DNA of 64,000 nt from contig JAJTUP010000065.1 in assembly GCA_021399435.1 (NCBI GenBank), positions 1-64,000 of the forward strand, written 5' to 3'. The notes under the pieces were generated by a model. It did no database searches. It was not told the origin of the DNA and was given only the letters and a program-made list of their open reading frames with translations. Shown piece after piece: positions 10,815-21,744 of the stretch. The DNA is from Diaporthe sp. PMI_573. Lineage: Eukaryota > Ascomycota > Sordariomycetes > Diaporthales > Diaporthaceae. Numbering within the stretch: position 1 is the first letter of the stretch; the number at the start of each line of letters is the position of its first letter. Both the position numbers and the translations under genes were made by a program.

Positions 10815-10886
10815 GTCGTTGCTCTTGTCGTTGCTCTTGTCGTTGCTCTTGTCGTTGCTCTTGTCGTTGCTCTTGTCGTTGCTCTT
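10815..10886. repeat. Minisatellite, GTCGTTGCTCTT x6
   Basis: Six perfect head-to-tail copies of a 12-bp unit. The ORF across it (CRCSCRCS) is a product of the repeat and not evidence for a protein. Confidence 0.95.
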
Positions 10887-11457
10887 GTCGTTTGCATTTT
10901 GTGATATTCCTGTTTCTGCTTGAGTTAGGTGAAATCTATTGCATTAAATCAGATTTTTAATATATAATATATATATAGGAAACAGTGGATTGATTTTTCT
11001 CGAAATCTCATTATTGATCTCCTTCATCCCTTTTGGAATACCTGGTAGCCACTTGGCGGAGATGTTGGGTCTTTGGTGGATGTCTGGTGCTGAGAACCCC
11101 GCTTCAGACGTCATCATCGTCATGGAACGCGAACCGGACGTTCCGGGCGGGGGACATCATCGTCCCCTGCGGAATCTATCAATACATACATTTCCTGTGG
11201 TATTTTATTCCCGACTATATCCTCCACACGCGCCTTTCACAGCAATAATACCATCCAGCGATTTGCACCGCGATAGCTGCACATACAGGCTATATGGATC
11301 GCACCTTCGTGGCTCGAGTTGTCCAGTCTTGGTATTCAGCTTTGTCCCGGTTCCTCGCAGCTCCAGCGCAATCTGGAGGAGGGTTTCTTTCGCCTTGGAT
11401 TTTGTAATCGGTGCATGCGAATGCCGCAGTGCAGGGAAGTCCTCGGCGGCTCACATT

Positions 11458-12667
11458 ATGCCTCTGCCAAGGCCTCTTCTTGACCCTCTTCTTCTTTTCG
11501 ATTGGTATTTGGGCACCCGTTGGAGTAGTGGCCAAGCGGAAGTCGAAGTGCAGCTTTAGTTGACGTCTATCTAATCGATTTTTAGTGCCGCCAAGGATCG
11601 GTCGTGGTTTGGCGCCGACTACACACCTCTAAACTCCACGGTCGGCCACTTGACGGGAGGGATTCAAACGCCGGTTGTGGGGATTGGCACGGTCGGACTT
11701 CCGGTCAAACGAAGTCCGAGGGCGACTGGTCCGCGACCCCGTGGCATCCTATGACTGCGCAATGTCCTTCACATCCCCACAGGCATCTGTAATGTCATTG
11801 GAAGTCCGATTCTAGACGAATACGATATCCATACGGGATCTACTGCGCAAAACACAAAAGGCACCATCATCGATAAACAGGGTAGGACCGTTGCCTACTT
11901 TGACCCCCACGGCAAATTCTTCCAGGTGAGGTTGAGCGGCCCACCGGTTGGGCCTCGGGTTGGCCCTACGCCCTTTGATCCGTCGGCAATGTACTGGATG
12001 AACGTGCGATGGGCCGACAGTGAGCGGGAGAAATGGGAGGCATCGCGTGCCGGCCAAGACCTGCAGCCGGCGGAGGTAGTCCCACTTTCTGTTGAAATGA
12101 CAAGATTCAAGTTGCTTAATTCATCCTGAATGTACAGTAGGGGGACCACTCTTTATGTACAGTTATGATCTCTTGTAGAATGTTCCTCCTTCTTCCACAC
12201 CTTGCTACCGACTTGGTCGCCTCACACTTGTGATTTCTAATACTTTCGATCGAGGAAATGTAGTGGCTCAAGAAACAATGGGGCAGCGAATTCAGGTTTC
12301 TAGCGAGCGACGGTCTCAATATTAACAAGAAAGAGGATCGCGAAGAGGGTCGTAGTATCCTCCGGGCCATCCTGGCCGGCAGTCACAGCGACGACAGCGA
12401 CGATAGCGACGATAGCGACGATAGCGACGACAGCGACGACAGTGATATCAGTCAGGACTACCCTAACGATGACCGCCCAGAAGGGCAGCTAGCTAACGAG
12501 TATTTTAACGCCGACGAACTCAAGTTCATCAAGAAGCATTAAGGTGACTCGCTAACATTCATGTCCAGCTTTGGGATGAAATTCTACAAGACCGAAGACT
12601 GCGAAGAGGCCAAGTATATTGTTAGTAGCATGATGCATCCCGATAACGACGACTATGTATCCGATTA
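11458..12667 (+). pseudogene. Pol_BBD-like (retrotransposon-derived) protein with C-terminal repeats, decayed
   Basis: Readable as one decayed gene. From about 11587 the frame has AKDRSWFGADYTPLNS, VVGIGTVGLPVK, then LRNVLHIPTGICNVIG after a TGA at 11752-11754. Next come KQGRTVAYFDPHGKFFQVRL and GPPVGPRVGPTPFDP. This matches a fungal family related to the beta-barrel domain of copia-type Pol proteins (Pol_BBD). After a probable intron or shift, WLKKQWGSEFRFLASDGL (preceded by a TAG at 12261) and FIKKH..FMSSFGMKFYKTEDCEEAKYIV (split by a TAA at 12540) look like two copies of a repeat. They are separated by a run of Asp-Ser-Asp residues coded by a GAC/AGC minisatellite (about 12385-12440). The gene stops at 12665. 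A possible first exon starts at the ATG at 11458. The first stop fits CGA to TGA. Confidence 0.6.
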
Positions 12668-13890
12668 GGGAGTGAAGGAAGAGTTCCAGCAAGAAGCCGG
12701 TTGGCTTAATAAGTTGGTATATGTCAGACTGTCGGCAATAGGCGAGGGCTAAGGGGGGACCCCAGGTCCAGCAGAGGCTAGAGCAACTAAGCGAAGAGAC
12801 GACCCGGGGCTGCTGGGCAGATAAGTCGTGGGGCTGGCTAGGAAGAATATTAAGAGCGTGGATATGCATTTTAACTGTGATGTAGGTGGCAAGGCACCAT
12901 TAATCATCCCCCCTTTCCCCTTTTCCTCTTCCTATTCTTAGCTGAACCTAAATAAAGTAAAGAGTAAGATGCTTTTTGCTTTCCCCATGTGCTGACATTT
13001 TGCCCAATCCTTTGTACTTATGGAAAAAGCAAATCTGTTTACCGTTAATTGATCAATTCAATTGTGCGAGTATCCACATCGGCAGGGACAGTTGCTCTTG
13101 GCTGAAAATGTTAGATGGAGATCGGCGATGCTGCATCCTCTCTGAGCAACGAAATACAATATCTTTACCGAGTGGTATCAATCTTCGCATTGTATATACG
13201 ATATCATTTAATCGATCATAAATATCAGATGTGTCTCTTCTCTGTTCTGTACATTTTGCATGCCAATCTTGCAGGCTTATCTTACAATTGCTCTCCCTCT
13301 CTCTCTCACACACAGAGTAGTAATCTTAACTGCTCTCCCATTTTTTATTGAAACATTTGCTGGTTCAATATATCATGTCTTCATTAACTTCTACCTCAAC
13401 TTCTACCTCAACTTCAGCTTCTTATAACTACTCAAATTGACAATCTTTCCCTCTTTGTATTGTGATCTCTGCTAGTCTCAGTCCCCTGATCCCTGTCTCA
13501 ATTATGACCCTCACTCTATTGGCTAGGTCTCTTAGTTCCGCATTAAGCTCTTCAAATCGTGCCACTCAAAATGGCGTCAGCTCCTCAAAGCCTGCTGCAT
13601 AGTCTTATTGGCTACGCAAAAGCAAAGGTAGCACACACACGTCCTATTGGCCAAGTCTCTTCATCCACCCACCCAGAGCCGACCACTTAAAACCGCGCCC
13701 TCTTCTCAACACGTGCAGCAACCCACAAGCTTTGTACCGAAAGGCTACTCAGCGCAAGGGAGCCGCCAACTTGCCCACCACGCCAAGCTTCCAACTTCCA
13801 ACTTCCCCCGGCGGACGTGCGCCTTCCCCTGTATAGAGGTAGAGCTAAACGAATAGCTCCCAGGGCCCCGAGAGGGGCTTTCCACCTGGT
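12668..13890. other. Intergenic, no gene seen
   Basis: Low-coding sequence with short simple repeats (CTCAACTTCTAC near 13390, a CT-rich tract near 13290). No frame shows a domain. Confidence 0.5.
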
Positions 13891-14135
13891 TGTTAGATGT
13901 GATGGGGTGTGAATCCTATTGGACGTGGTGAATTTACCGTGAATTCGGTTACGGTGAACTTTCACGGTACTTTCACGGGGAATTCACGGGATGCCTGAGG
14001 CACCCAACCGTGCAGCCACTAGAAAACCAGCCCCTCACAAATAGCATCATTTAGACAGAGACATCGAACAATACACACACGATTGACCACCCTAATTACA
14101 CATCTCAGAACTATTTACTGGGTGACAATCTGACA
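13891..14135 (+). repeat. LTR relic related to the intact copia LTR
   Basis: 245 bp bounded by TG..CA. The first bases TGTTAGATGTGATGGGGTG and the last GGGTGACAATCTGACA match the copia LTRs at 21516 and 26561. Internal blocks also match (GCCTGAGGCA, AAAACCAGCCCC, AATTACAC). Flanking pentamers (CTGGT and GAAGT) do not match, so it is either a solo LTR without its duplication or the end of a lost element. Confidence 0.65.
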
Positions 14136-14377
14136 GAAGTCGTGGACGGATCGACGACAATGATCATCTGCGCCGTGAGTGGCTGTCCAGTGGATGTGGG
14201 CCCGCAGCGCGAGACCCCATGCTTATCCCCGGGCAGCCTCCCCTGCTTAGCTCTTCAGCGTCAATTCGTTGCTGAATGTGCTAGCCTGCATGACAGTGCA
14301 TTGTACCCAGCGCTTGGCCAGGGACACCGGTCCGGACGATTTTCATAAATACTTGACTTGAGCAAGTCGATATTCAG
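14136..14377. other. No recognised gene
   Basis: Short interval between the LTR relic and the LINE. The LINE reading frame becomes family-like only from about 14378. Confidence 0.4.
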
Positions 14378-17366
14378 GGTCATTGTACCTCCAACGCCAG
14401 AATAGCGAGCTCGCTAGGCGATGCCCCGCTGGAAGGCACAGTGCAGCAGAAAACGGACAAGTTGATGGCGGCGGTGCTGGAAGCGGTTCATGCCTTGACA
14501 CCGAAGGCGAGACCATCACCGTACACAAAGCGATGGTGGACGACCGACCTCACACAGCTGCGGCGAATATACACATTCTGGAGAAACCGCGCCCGGGCCC
14601 AGCGCCGAGCGGGGCGGACCAGAACGGACCTAGAAGAGACGGCAAGAGCAGCTGCGAAACAGTACCACGACGCTATCCGGCAACAGAAGAAGAAGCACTG
14701 GAACGAGTTCCTTGCAGACAACAACAACATCTGGAAGGCCGCCAAGTACCTGAAGTCTGGTGACGACACGGCGTTCGGGAAGGTGCCGCAACTAGTCAGA
14801 GCGGACGGAACAGCCACGACCGATCACAGGGAGCAGGCAGAAGAGTTGCTGGCTACGTTCTTCCCTCCCTTACCGAGCAAGATCGACGACGAAGGACCCA
14901 GGCCGCAAAGAGCTCCCGTAGCGATGCCCGCCATTACCATGGAAGAAGTGGAACGGCAGCTCTTTGCAGCAAAATCATGGAAGGCACCAGGAAACGACGG
15001 CCTACCCGGGATAGTCTGGAAAGAGGTCTGGCCATCGGTCAGGCACCACGTCCTGGCACTATTTCGAGCGTCCTTAGAAGGGGGGATGCTGCCTAGCCAG
15101 TGGAGACACGCAAAGATCATACCGCTCAAAAAGCCTGGCAAAGAGGAATACACAGTCGCAAAAGCCTGGAGACCGATCTCACTCCTGGCAACGCTCGGCA
15201 AGGTGCTAGAGTCGGTAGTCGCGGAAAGGATCTCTCACGCGGTCGAGACGTATGGGCTCCTCCCGACTAACCACTTCGGGGCCCGTAAACAGCGGTCTGC
15301 GGAACAAGCGCTCGTGCTGCTCCAAGAACAGATCTATACTGCCTGGCGAGGTCGAAAGATAGTCAGCCTGATCAGTTTTGATGTCAAAGGGGCCTACAAC
15401 GGAGTCTGCAAGGAAAGACTTCTTCAGCGGATGAGGGCGCGAGGCATCCCCAGAGGGACTGCTCCGATGGATAGAGGCATTCTGCTCGGAGCGTACAGCA
15501 ACGATCCAAGTCAACGGACAATCCTCCGAGGTCCAAAGCTTATCACAGGCTGGTCTGCCTCAAGGCTCTCCCCTGTCCCCGATTCTGTTCCTCTTCTTCA
15601 ATGCCGACTTGGTACAGCGGCGAATCGACAGTAATAGGGGAGCGATAGCATTCATTGATGACTTCACGGCGTGGGTCGCAGGAGCCACGGCACAAAGCAA
15701 CCGGGAAGGCATCGAATCCATCATCGAAGACGCCCTAGACTGGGAGAGAAGAAGTGGTGCGACGTTCGAGGCGGAGAAGACAGCAATCATACACTTCACC
15801 CGCAAGTCGTACAAGACGGACTCTCAGCCATTTACCATCAAGGGACAAGTTGTACAACCTAAAGAGCACGTTAAGATCCTCGGCATGATCATGGACACCA
15901 AGCTCAAGTACAAGGAACACATCGCGAGGGCAGCCTCTAAGGGCCTGGAAGCAGCAATGGAGCTCAGGCGGCTCAGAGGACTGTCCCCAGCAACGGCGCG
16001 ACAGCTGTTCACATCGACAGTTGCCCCGGTGGTAGACTACGCCTCCAACGTCTGGATGCACAATTTCAAGGATAGGCTCATGGGACCCATCAACAGGGTC
16101 CAAAGAGTAGGGGCGCAAGCAATCGTGGGAACGTTTCTCTCGGTGGCAACGAGCGTCGCCGAGGCGGAGGCTCACATCGCCCCCGCACGAGACCGCTTCT
16201 GGAGACGGGCAATCAAGCTGTGGACAGACATCCACACCCTGCCCGAGACCAATCCACTTCGCAGGAACACGTCTCGAATGAGAAAATTCAGAAAGCGACA
16301 CCGCTCGCCACTATATCAGGTGGCAGACGCACTCAAAGAGATAGAGATGGAGGAGATGGAAACTATCAATCCGTTCACTCTGCCGCCGTGGGAGAAGAGG
16401 TTGCAAGCGGTTACCGACAAGGCAGCACCAAAGCCGCCAAACCCACGCCGGGCAGCACATATCGCCGTAGGCAGTTCGGCACGGAATGGTGTGGTTGGAT
16501 TGGGCGGAGCAATCGAGACACGCAAACACGTCGGAGATGTCCCCACTGTTGAGAGTTTCTCCTCAACTCTAGGCCCAAGGACAGAACAGAACCCATACGT
16601 CGGCGAACTAGCAGCAATGGCATACGCCCTTGAACGACTACCGCAGCGCAGATACCGCAGTATCACGCTTCTGACGAGAAACAAAGCAGCAGTGCTCACG
16701 CTCAGGAACCCAAGACAACAGTCTGGACAGGAACATGTCTGCAGCATTTACAAATCCATCAGAAAGCTCAGAAGAGAAAACAACGTGATCACGGTAGTAT
16801 GGCTACCGTCGGGTGAAGATGACGAGCTCTGGATACGCGCCAAACAAAAAGCCAAGGAAGCCACGCGACAGGGCACAGAGCCACAGACACAACTCCCCAG
16901 AGTAAGATCGACGACGCTCAACGTGGCACGCGCCAAGCGAGGCACCACCAGAAGTCTGCCAGATAAGGTTGGCAAGCATTCCAAGAAAGTCGACACAGCG
17001 TTACCAGGCAAACACACGCGACGTCTGTATGACAGGCTCTCCTGGAAAGAAGCTAGTATACTCGCGCAGCTCAGGACGGGTATGGCAAGATTGAACGCAT
17101 ATCTGTACCATATCGAAGCAGCATCGTCAGACCAGTGCGCATGCGGACAAGCGAGAGAGACCGTGGAACATTTCCTTTTTCGGTGCAGGCGTTGGACGAT
17201 ACACCGAACGCAGATGCTCCAGTGTACAGATACCCACAGAAGTAATATCTCCTTCTTCTTAGGAGGGAAAGCACCGTCAGATGGTACAAATTGGACTCCA
17301 AATATGGATGCCGTCCGCGCAACGATACGGTTCGCTATTGCCACGGGGCGACTCGACGCAGACTGA
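14378..17366 (+). pseudogene. LINE-1 of the window: Tad1-like non-LTR retrotransposon ORF2, 5'-truncated, one frameshift
   Basis: Reverse transcriptase protein of a Tad1-clade LINE, lacking ORF1 and the endonuclease domain. In order: a linker ([14 protein letters not shown]); RT fingers and palm with [32 protein letters not shown] and [11 protein letters not shown] (first catalytic Asp); [25 protein letters not shown] (the [FY]xDD box); then an RNase H domain (about 16460-16860). It ends with a Cys/His knuckle CACGQARETVEHFLFRCRRW. A single extra C in the CCCC run at 15448-15451 (ARGIP/EGLLRW) breaks the frame; downstream coding is clean to the stop at 17366. 5' truncation is normal for LINE copies. 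Confidence 0.9.
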
Positions 17367-17699
17367 TCACAAGGAGGAACACCTCCACCCCATCACCACT
17401 AATCCGACAAACCTTAATCACCTCGTGTCATATACAGCAGGCACCGCTTCAGTCGCCGAAGATAGGACACTGAACACTTGGAGAATCGCCTTCAAGTCGG
17501 CCTACTAACACCACTAACCCACGAGAATTCGCAGAGACATGGTACATTGAGACAAGCTATAAGCTAGGAACAGATTGCATATGGGCTTAAGGAGGTCGGG
17601 ATTCATTTTAGGACATGTATTTGCAGATTAGTAATAGTTGCCCTTTCGGCGCAAGCCGCCGCCGGGCGTCAATAAATTGTGTGTGTGTGTGTGTGTGTA
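17367..17699 (+). other. LINE 3' untranslated region ending in (GT)n
   Basis: Blocks such as CACCTCGT and GGACACTGAACACTTGGAGA recur downstream of the second LINE (about 35480-35560). They are therefore part of the element. The interval ends with AATAAATTGTGTGTG, about ten GT units at 17679-17698. Confidence 0.6.
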
Positions 17700-19009
17700 T
17701 TACCTTGATTCTATTACTTTGAAATTCAATGTTATAATTCAGCAAGATCTCTAGCTCGTGGAGTCCCTTGTATCACAAGTCCCTGTTGCAGCGCTTGCGG
17801 GCTATGTGGTTTCATCCTAAATCGGACTTTAATTTTGGTAGAGCAAGTAAAGTACTGTAGGTACTTTGATATATTTATTACGAACTTTTTATAGCAAAAG
17901 TCCTGGATATATATGAACAAGAAGCTGATTATGTGGCACGGCCTACCAACGCTGTCTTTTTTTATCCTGGCTGAAGGGTTAAGCTTGAAGTTTTGTTAGT
18001 CGGCGCACCTCTCATTTCAGTTTAAGTTTGAAACATTGGGCCCATTAGTTATATAGGGCTTCGGCCACACTGTATTTTCTATCACCTGTTTAGACCCTGA
18101 ATGTCGGTGAAGATAAAGGCTGGGTCTAAAGGAGAGACACTGTCTCGGCGTGGATGGTCTTGGAATTTTCCTTTTACTTTTTTTTCATTTCTTTTTTTTA
18201 CTTTCCCTTCTGAAAATTCATTTCAGCTAGCCTAATAGGGGTGTGAGACGCGAAAATAAAAGCCCTGATAAGATAAGATCTAACAAGAGTTCTTTCCTAA
18301 AGTAATCACACAGTGGAAGACCTTGCCTCGCCTACCAGAATTAGCTGTTCCGTTTCCTAAATTAGGAATCCTTGTTCGCAAAAGTGAGGAAGCAGATACT
18401 CAACAAATCCGGTTGCGGGTTTCTGGGGCCTCCGGCAGGTGACCGTTCAGGAAGCAGACCTGTAAGGAAGAGAAAGGCATTCATTCATTCCCTCCTGGGA
18501 TGCACGGGTAAATCAGGGCCCCTCCACTTTGCCTCAATTGATTTCCTCCTAGAGCACCTAAGGGTGGGCGGGAGACCTAGATGGCAGAATGGAAGAATGG
18601 AGCTACGGATACTCAACCGGCTATGGGATAGCCCGTATCATTCTTGACGACGGGACTGTGCGTTGCCCCTGGCATGCCGTGCTTCTTGGGGGACCATAAG
18701 AATTGAACGCGGATATTTGCACAACCAAAATCGGATGCCGCACAACTTTTTCTGACTAAGCACATAGTGACTCATGTGCCCGAATTTAAGTTCACTATGG
18801 GTTTGCCATAAAAATAATTAATGTATCCACAGTGACAACAGTACTATGCTACATTACACACACGATTCCCACATACTCAGAGGGCAACAAACAAGCACTA
18901 ATCAATCTAACTAAGTATTGTCTGGCACAAATAAGCCAAATAAGCACCCAACAAATCTACTTTGTTGCCCAACTAGTCGTCTATCAAAGTGCTCACTGCG
19001 ACGATCTTC
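17700..19009. other. Intergenic, no gene seen
   Basis: AT-rich with homopolymer T runs near 18170. No frame is convincing. Confidence 0.45.
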
Positions 19010-19288
19010 TTAGGCTTCCTTCAGGCCGTCATTGCCTTCTACTTTGTCTGTCATCCAATTATAGAAAGGTTGTAAGAGCTCTGCAAGCGATTTTGTGAAA
19101 GCGCTCATGCCGCCCTTTAACGACTGGATTACCTGTTCAATTCCATCCATCTTCTGTGTTAACCGGTCCACTTTATGAGATACCTCCCTTGTATAATTTT
19201 CAATGTTTTGAAGTGATTGCTCGAGCTGGCGTAGGTTTGCTGGCTTATCGCTATAGGAAGGGCTTGGGAATATGTTAGATTTGCTCAT
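19010..19288 (-). CDS. Small coiled-coil protein, unrecognised
   Basis: 92 aa from the ATG at 19288. After a polar start (MSKSNIFPSPSYSDKP) there is an uninterrupted heptad-like stretch, LRQLEQSLQNIENYTREV to MDGIEQVIQSLKG, then a short tail. Composition is protein-like, with few Cys and balanced charge. No family is recognised. It lies on the same strand as the small gene at 20479-20872. Confidence 0.45.
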   Translation of the reverse strand: MSKSNIFPSPSYSDKPANLRQLEQSLQNIENYTREVSHKVDRLTQKMDGIEQVIQSLKGGMSAFTKSLAELLQPFYNWMTDKVEGNDGLKEA

Positions 19289-19710
19289 CCGCTAGGAGCA
19301 AGTTCCCAGGCTTACTGTAATTCACTGCATACAGGCAGCGGTTGAACATCCCAGAGGTTTGTCATATCTGAGCCATAATTCTGTGTCCATAAGGACTCAT
19401 TTTCTAGAAGTGGAGCCAAGTCATAAGACTGTTCGGAACTGTCCATGTCGATTAAGCAGGTCGAGATGGAGTAATGTAAAATGCTTTGATGATGTGCAGA
19501 ACCAGGATGTTGATAAAACTCAATGGTTTTATTTCACTGTAGTATAGATATGTTAGGTTTCAACTTGTAACACATACTACGATATTTATAATTATGTATA
19601 ATGTTTTATATTACGCGATTTCTTAAATCTTAAATTGAATGTTTTTCTCCGTAATACATCCTGAAACGTGAACCCAAAGATATGTAGTATTTCCCTGGGC
19701 ACTGGTAGCT

Positions 19711-19980
19711 TTGATGCTTAATTCTCTGTCCGTTACATTCCAGAACCATGTACGCATCGAGTCTGAGGAATTTCCCCGACCGAGCGACAGACCTCTACCG
19801 GAGGATTGGTCACTCCGAGGGCTTCTCTGGACCGACAAGCTATACCCATCCGACTGGTGTTCCGGTGACAATGTTGACAACGATGAAAGGGGCTTCGAGC
19901 TTGCTTCCATGACCGAGCAGAGGAAGGAGCGTGTCCTCTGGCTGGGCTACAACCTTGCACTCCCTGGCAAATGTTCATAA
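19711..19980 (+). pseudogene. Possible fragment resembling an Est1-like DNA/RNA-binding protein
   Basis: Within this frame EDWSLRGLLWTDKLYPSDW and ELASMTEQRKERVLWLGYNLA resemble a conserved block I associate with fungal proteins carrying an Est1-type domain. The flanks are not coding-like, so it would be an exon fragment. Recognition is from memory of the pattern and tentative. Confidence 0.35.
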
Positions 19981-20478
19981 ACCTAGACTTATGAGGGACG
20001 ATGTGTGTGGTGGAGACCCATGCTGACAGGTTGCAACCTCGGCCTCGGACCAGTAACAGCCGCTCAGCGTAGCAGCATCAGTCGATTCTGCGGGAAATAG
20101 CGCTTTATCGGGCTCTACTGCCAGCCGATCGCTACTAAGCTAGGCAGTTGCAGGACGAATGTTACATTTACCCTATCCTGGTCGTGTATATGTCAGTAAA
20201 TACCATTGCTGGTTTCCTTCGTTTATCGAGAGTAAGCATGTACAGAAGTAACGTTGAGAAGCGAAGGATGTCAGCATTTACTTTCCTCCTTTGGAACAAA
20301 CTTTGATGACCCAAGTCCAATTGAGCCCTATAAAACGTTCCTGCGCACACTTTTATCACGCTTCATCCTCTTGATCGCTCTCGATATGAGGTAAATGTGG
20401 TGATGTCTTGGTTCGCCGCAGGCTGTTTACCTTAATCAGTTTAAATTCTTCAAAAGTTTTACCGTAGGACATTTTTCA

Positions 20479-20872
20479 TTACTTGTACTTATGAGGCCCA
20501 TCATAGTGCATAAGGCTTGTCTGCGGTTTCCGCCCTTGTTTTTCTTTAGTACTCGGACCTTGCACAGGATTCACTAAGATTATGTGAGTTACTGATCGGT
20601 CATGTTGATGCGCGAACAGACTTACTCCCAGCCTCGAGTTCTTTAATCCAAAGAGCGTGTAGTCGACGTGCAACCTCTTCCACCTTCCCTGGTTTGGTCC
20701 AAGCCTCTAGAGGGTATACATCCTCGTTGGTAAACTTCTGCCAGGCCAACCAATCTGGATGCCACCACAGTTCCGCGGATTCAAGCACTTGTTTGGACAC
20801 CTTGCAATGTTGGTTGAATCGAAGGACTTGTCGCGCCAAGAGTTCAGCTTGCTCATTCCGTAGAGGCGACAT
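20479..20872 (-). CDS. Small two-exon gene, unrecognised (113 aa)
   Basis: Exon 1 is 20872-20626 and exon 2 is 20573-20479. The intron at 20574-20625 starts GTAAGT and ends CTTAG. The spliced length is 342 nt, in frame. The protein begins MSPLRNEQAELLARQVLRF, has the aromatic block ELWWHPDWLAWQKF at about residues 33-46, and ends in a basic tail with GPHKYK. The canonical intron and the frame joining across it support a real gene or recent remnant. No family is recognised. Confidence 0.5.
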
Positions 20873-21122
20873 TTTGATGGCAAGTCAGGATGTTTGGTAA
20901 GATTCTCGCCAGTTGCAACAGGAAATAATCGGGTTGTAGCACCATTTATATAGCATTGTATGCAGGATTGTGATGTTTAGTGCTGGATTAAGAATGTATG
21001 AACCTAGTTCCATAATTGTATTTTACAAAAATCAAAAGCTTGAATGCTGCAAGCAACTACGAGGTCGCCATTGATATTTTCAAAAAGGAACGTTAAGATT
21101 GTTTTGTTACAATCTTACTATA
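20873..21122. other. Intergenic, no gene seen
   Basis: AT-rich interval before the nested transposon block. Confidence 0.4.
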
Positions 21123-21515
21123 ACGTGGTTCACCACCCAGCCGGACATACCACCCAGCCGGTGTGGCGGTTGTCACCACTTGACGGGCTGACACCACCAC
21201 AGGGTGCTGGCAGGGGGCTGGCCCCTGCGACAGGCACGGACCACGGTTATTAAACTTCTCCAACGCGTCGCACATCGCGAGTTTCTTTTCTTTCTTCTCC
21301 TCTCCTCAAGCTTAGAATCTTCGTACGTAGTGCCAATACAACAGCTTCCATGCTGGATATTACTGGCCGTTACAGCCGGACAGTTTTTTTCCATACAAAA
21401 AACGTCCGTGCCAACCCTGTCAACTTCTTCAAACTAGGCCCAATTTGGATACAAATTTTAGGGTTAGCTTATAAGTGTTGAAACAAATAGCCGCTACACT
21501 AGAAATAACCACTAA

Positions 21516-21710
21516 TGTCAGATGTGACGGGTGCTTTGGGTTAGGTGCCTGAGGCATCAATGGTTGAATCATGACAAAACCAGCCCCCTTACGGGTGGGG
21601 TCCCACCAAAAGAACCAAGACAAGACATCATCACAATACACCCAGTTACCACCCCATCAATTGGACCATAATTACACGTCCCACATACCTAAAAGGGTGA
21701 TAATCTGACA
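21516..21710 (+). repeat. Copia 5' LTR (195 bp)
   Basis: Starts TGTCAGATGTGACGG and ends GATAATCTGACA. The inverted termini are TGTCAG and CTGACA. Confidence 0.95.
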
Positions 21711-21744
21711 ATTAAGAGTCTCACTGCCTCAAGCCGATTCAAAT

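Larger units (their letters stand above)
9894..11457. other. Gene-free repeat-bearing interval
   Basis: No convincing gene. It holds a dispersed repeat, two tandem duplications and a 12-bp minisatellite, listed separately. The longer frames at about 10990-11559 have no recognisable domain. Confidence 0.45.

Noticed and set aside
10694..10960. CRCSCRCS repeat 'protein'
   Set aside because: Product of a 12-bp minisatellite, not a conserved Cys-rich peptide.
10990..11559. 189-codon frame with a hydrophobic start
   Set aside because: Low-complexity composition and no family resemblance; starts in AT-rich non-coding sequence.
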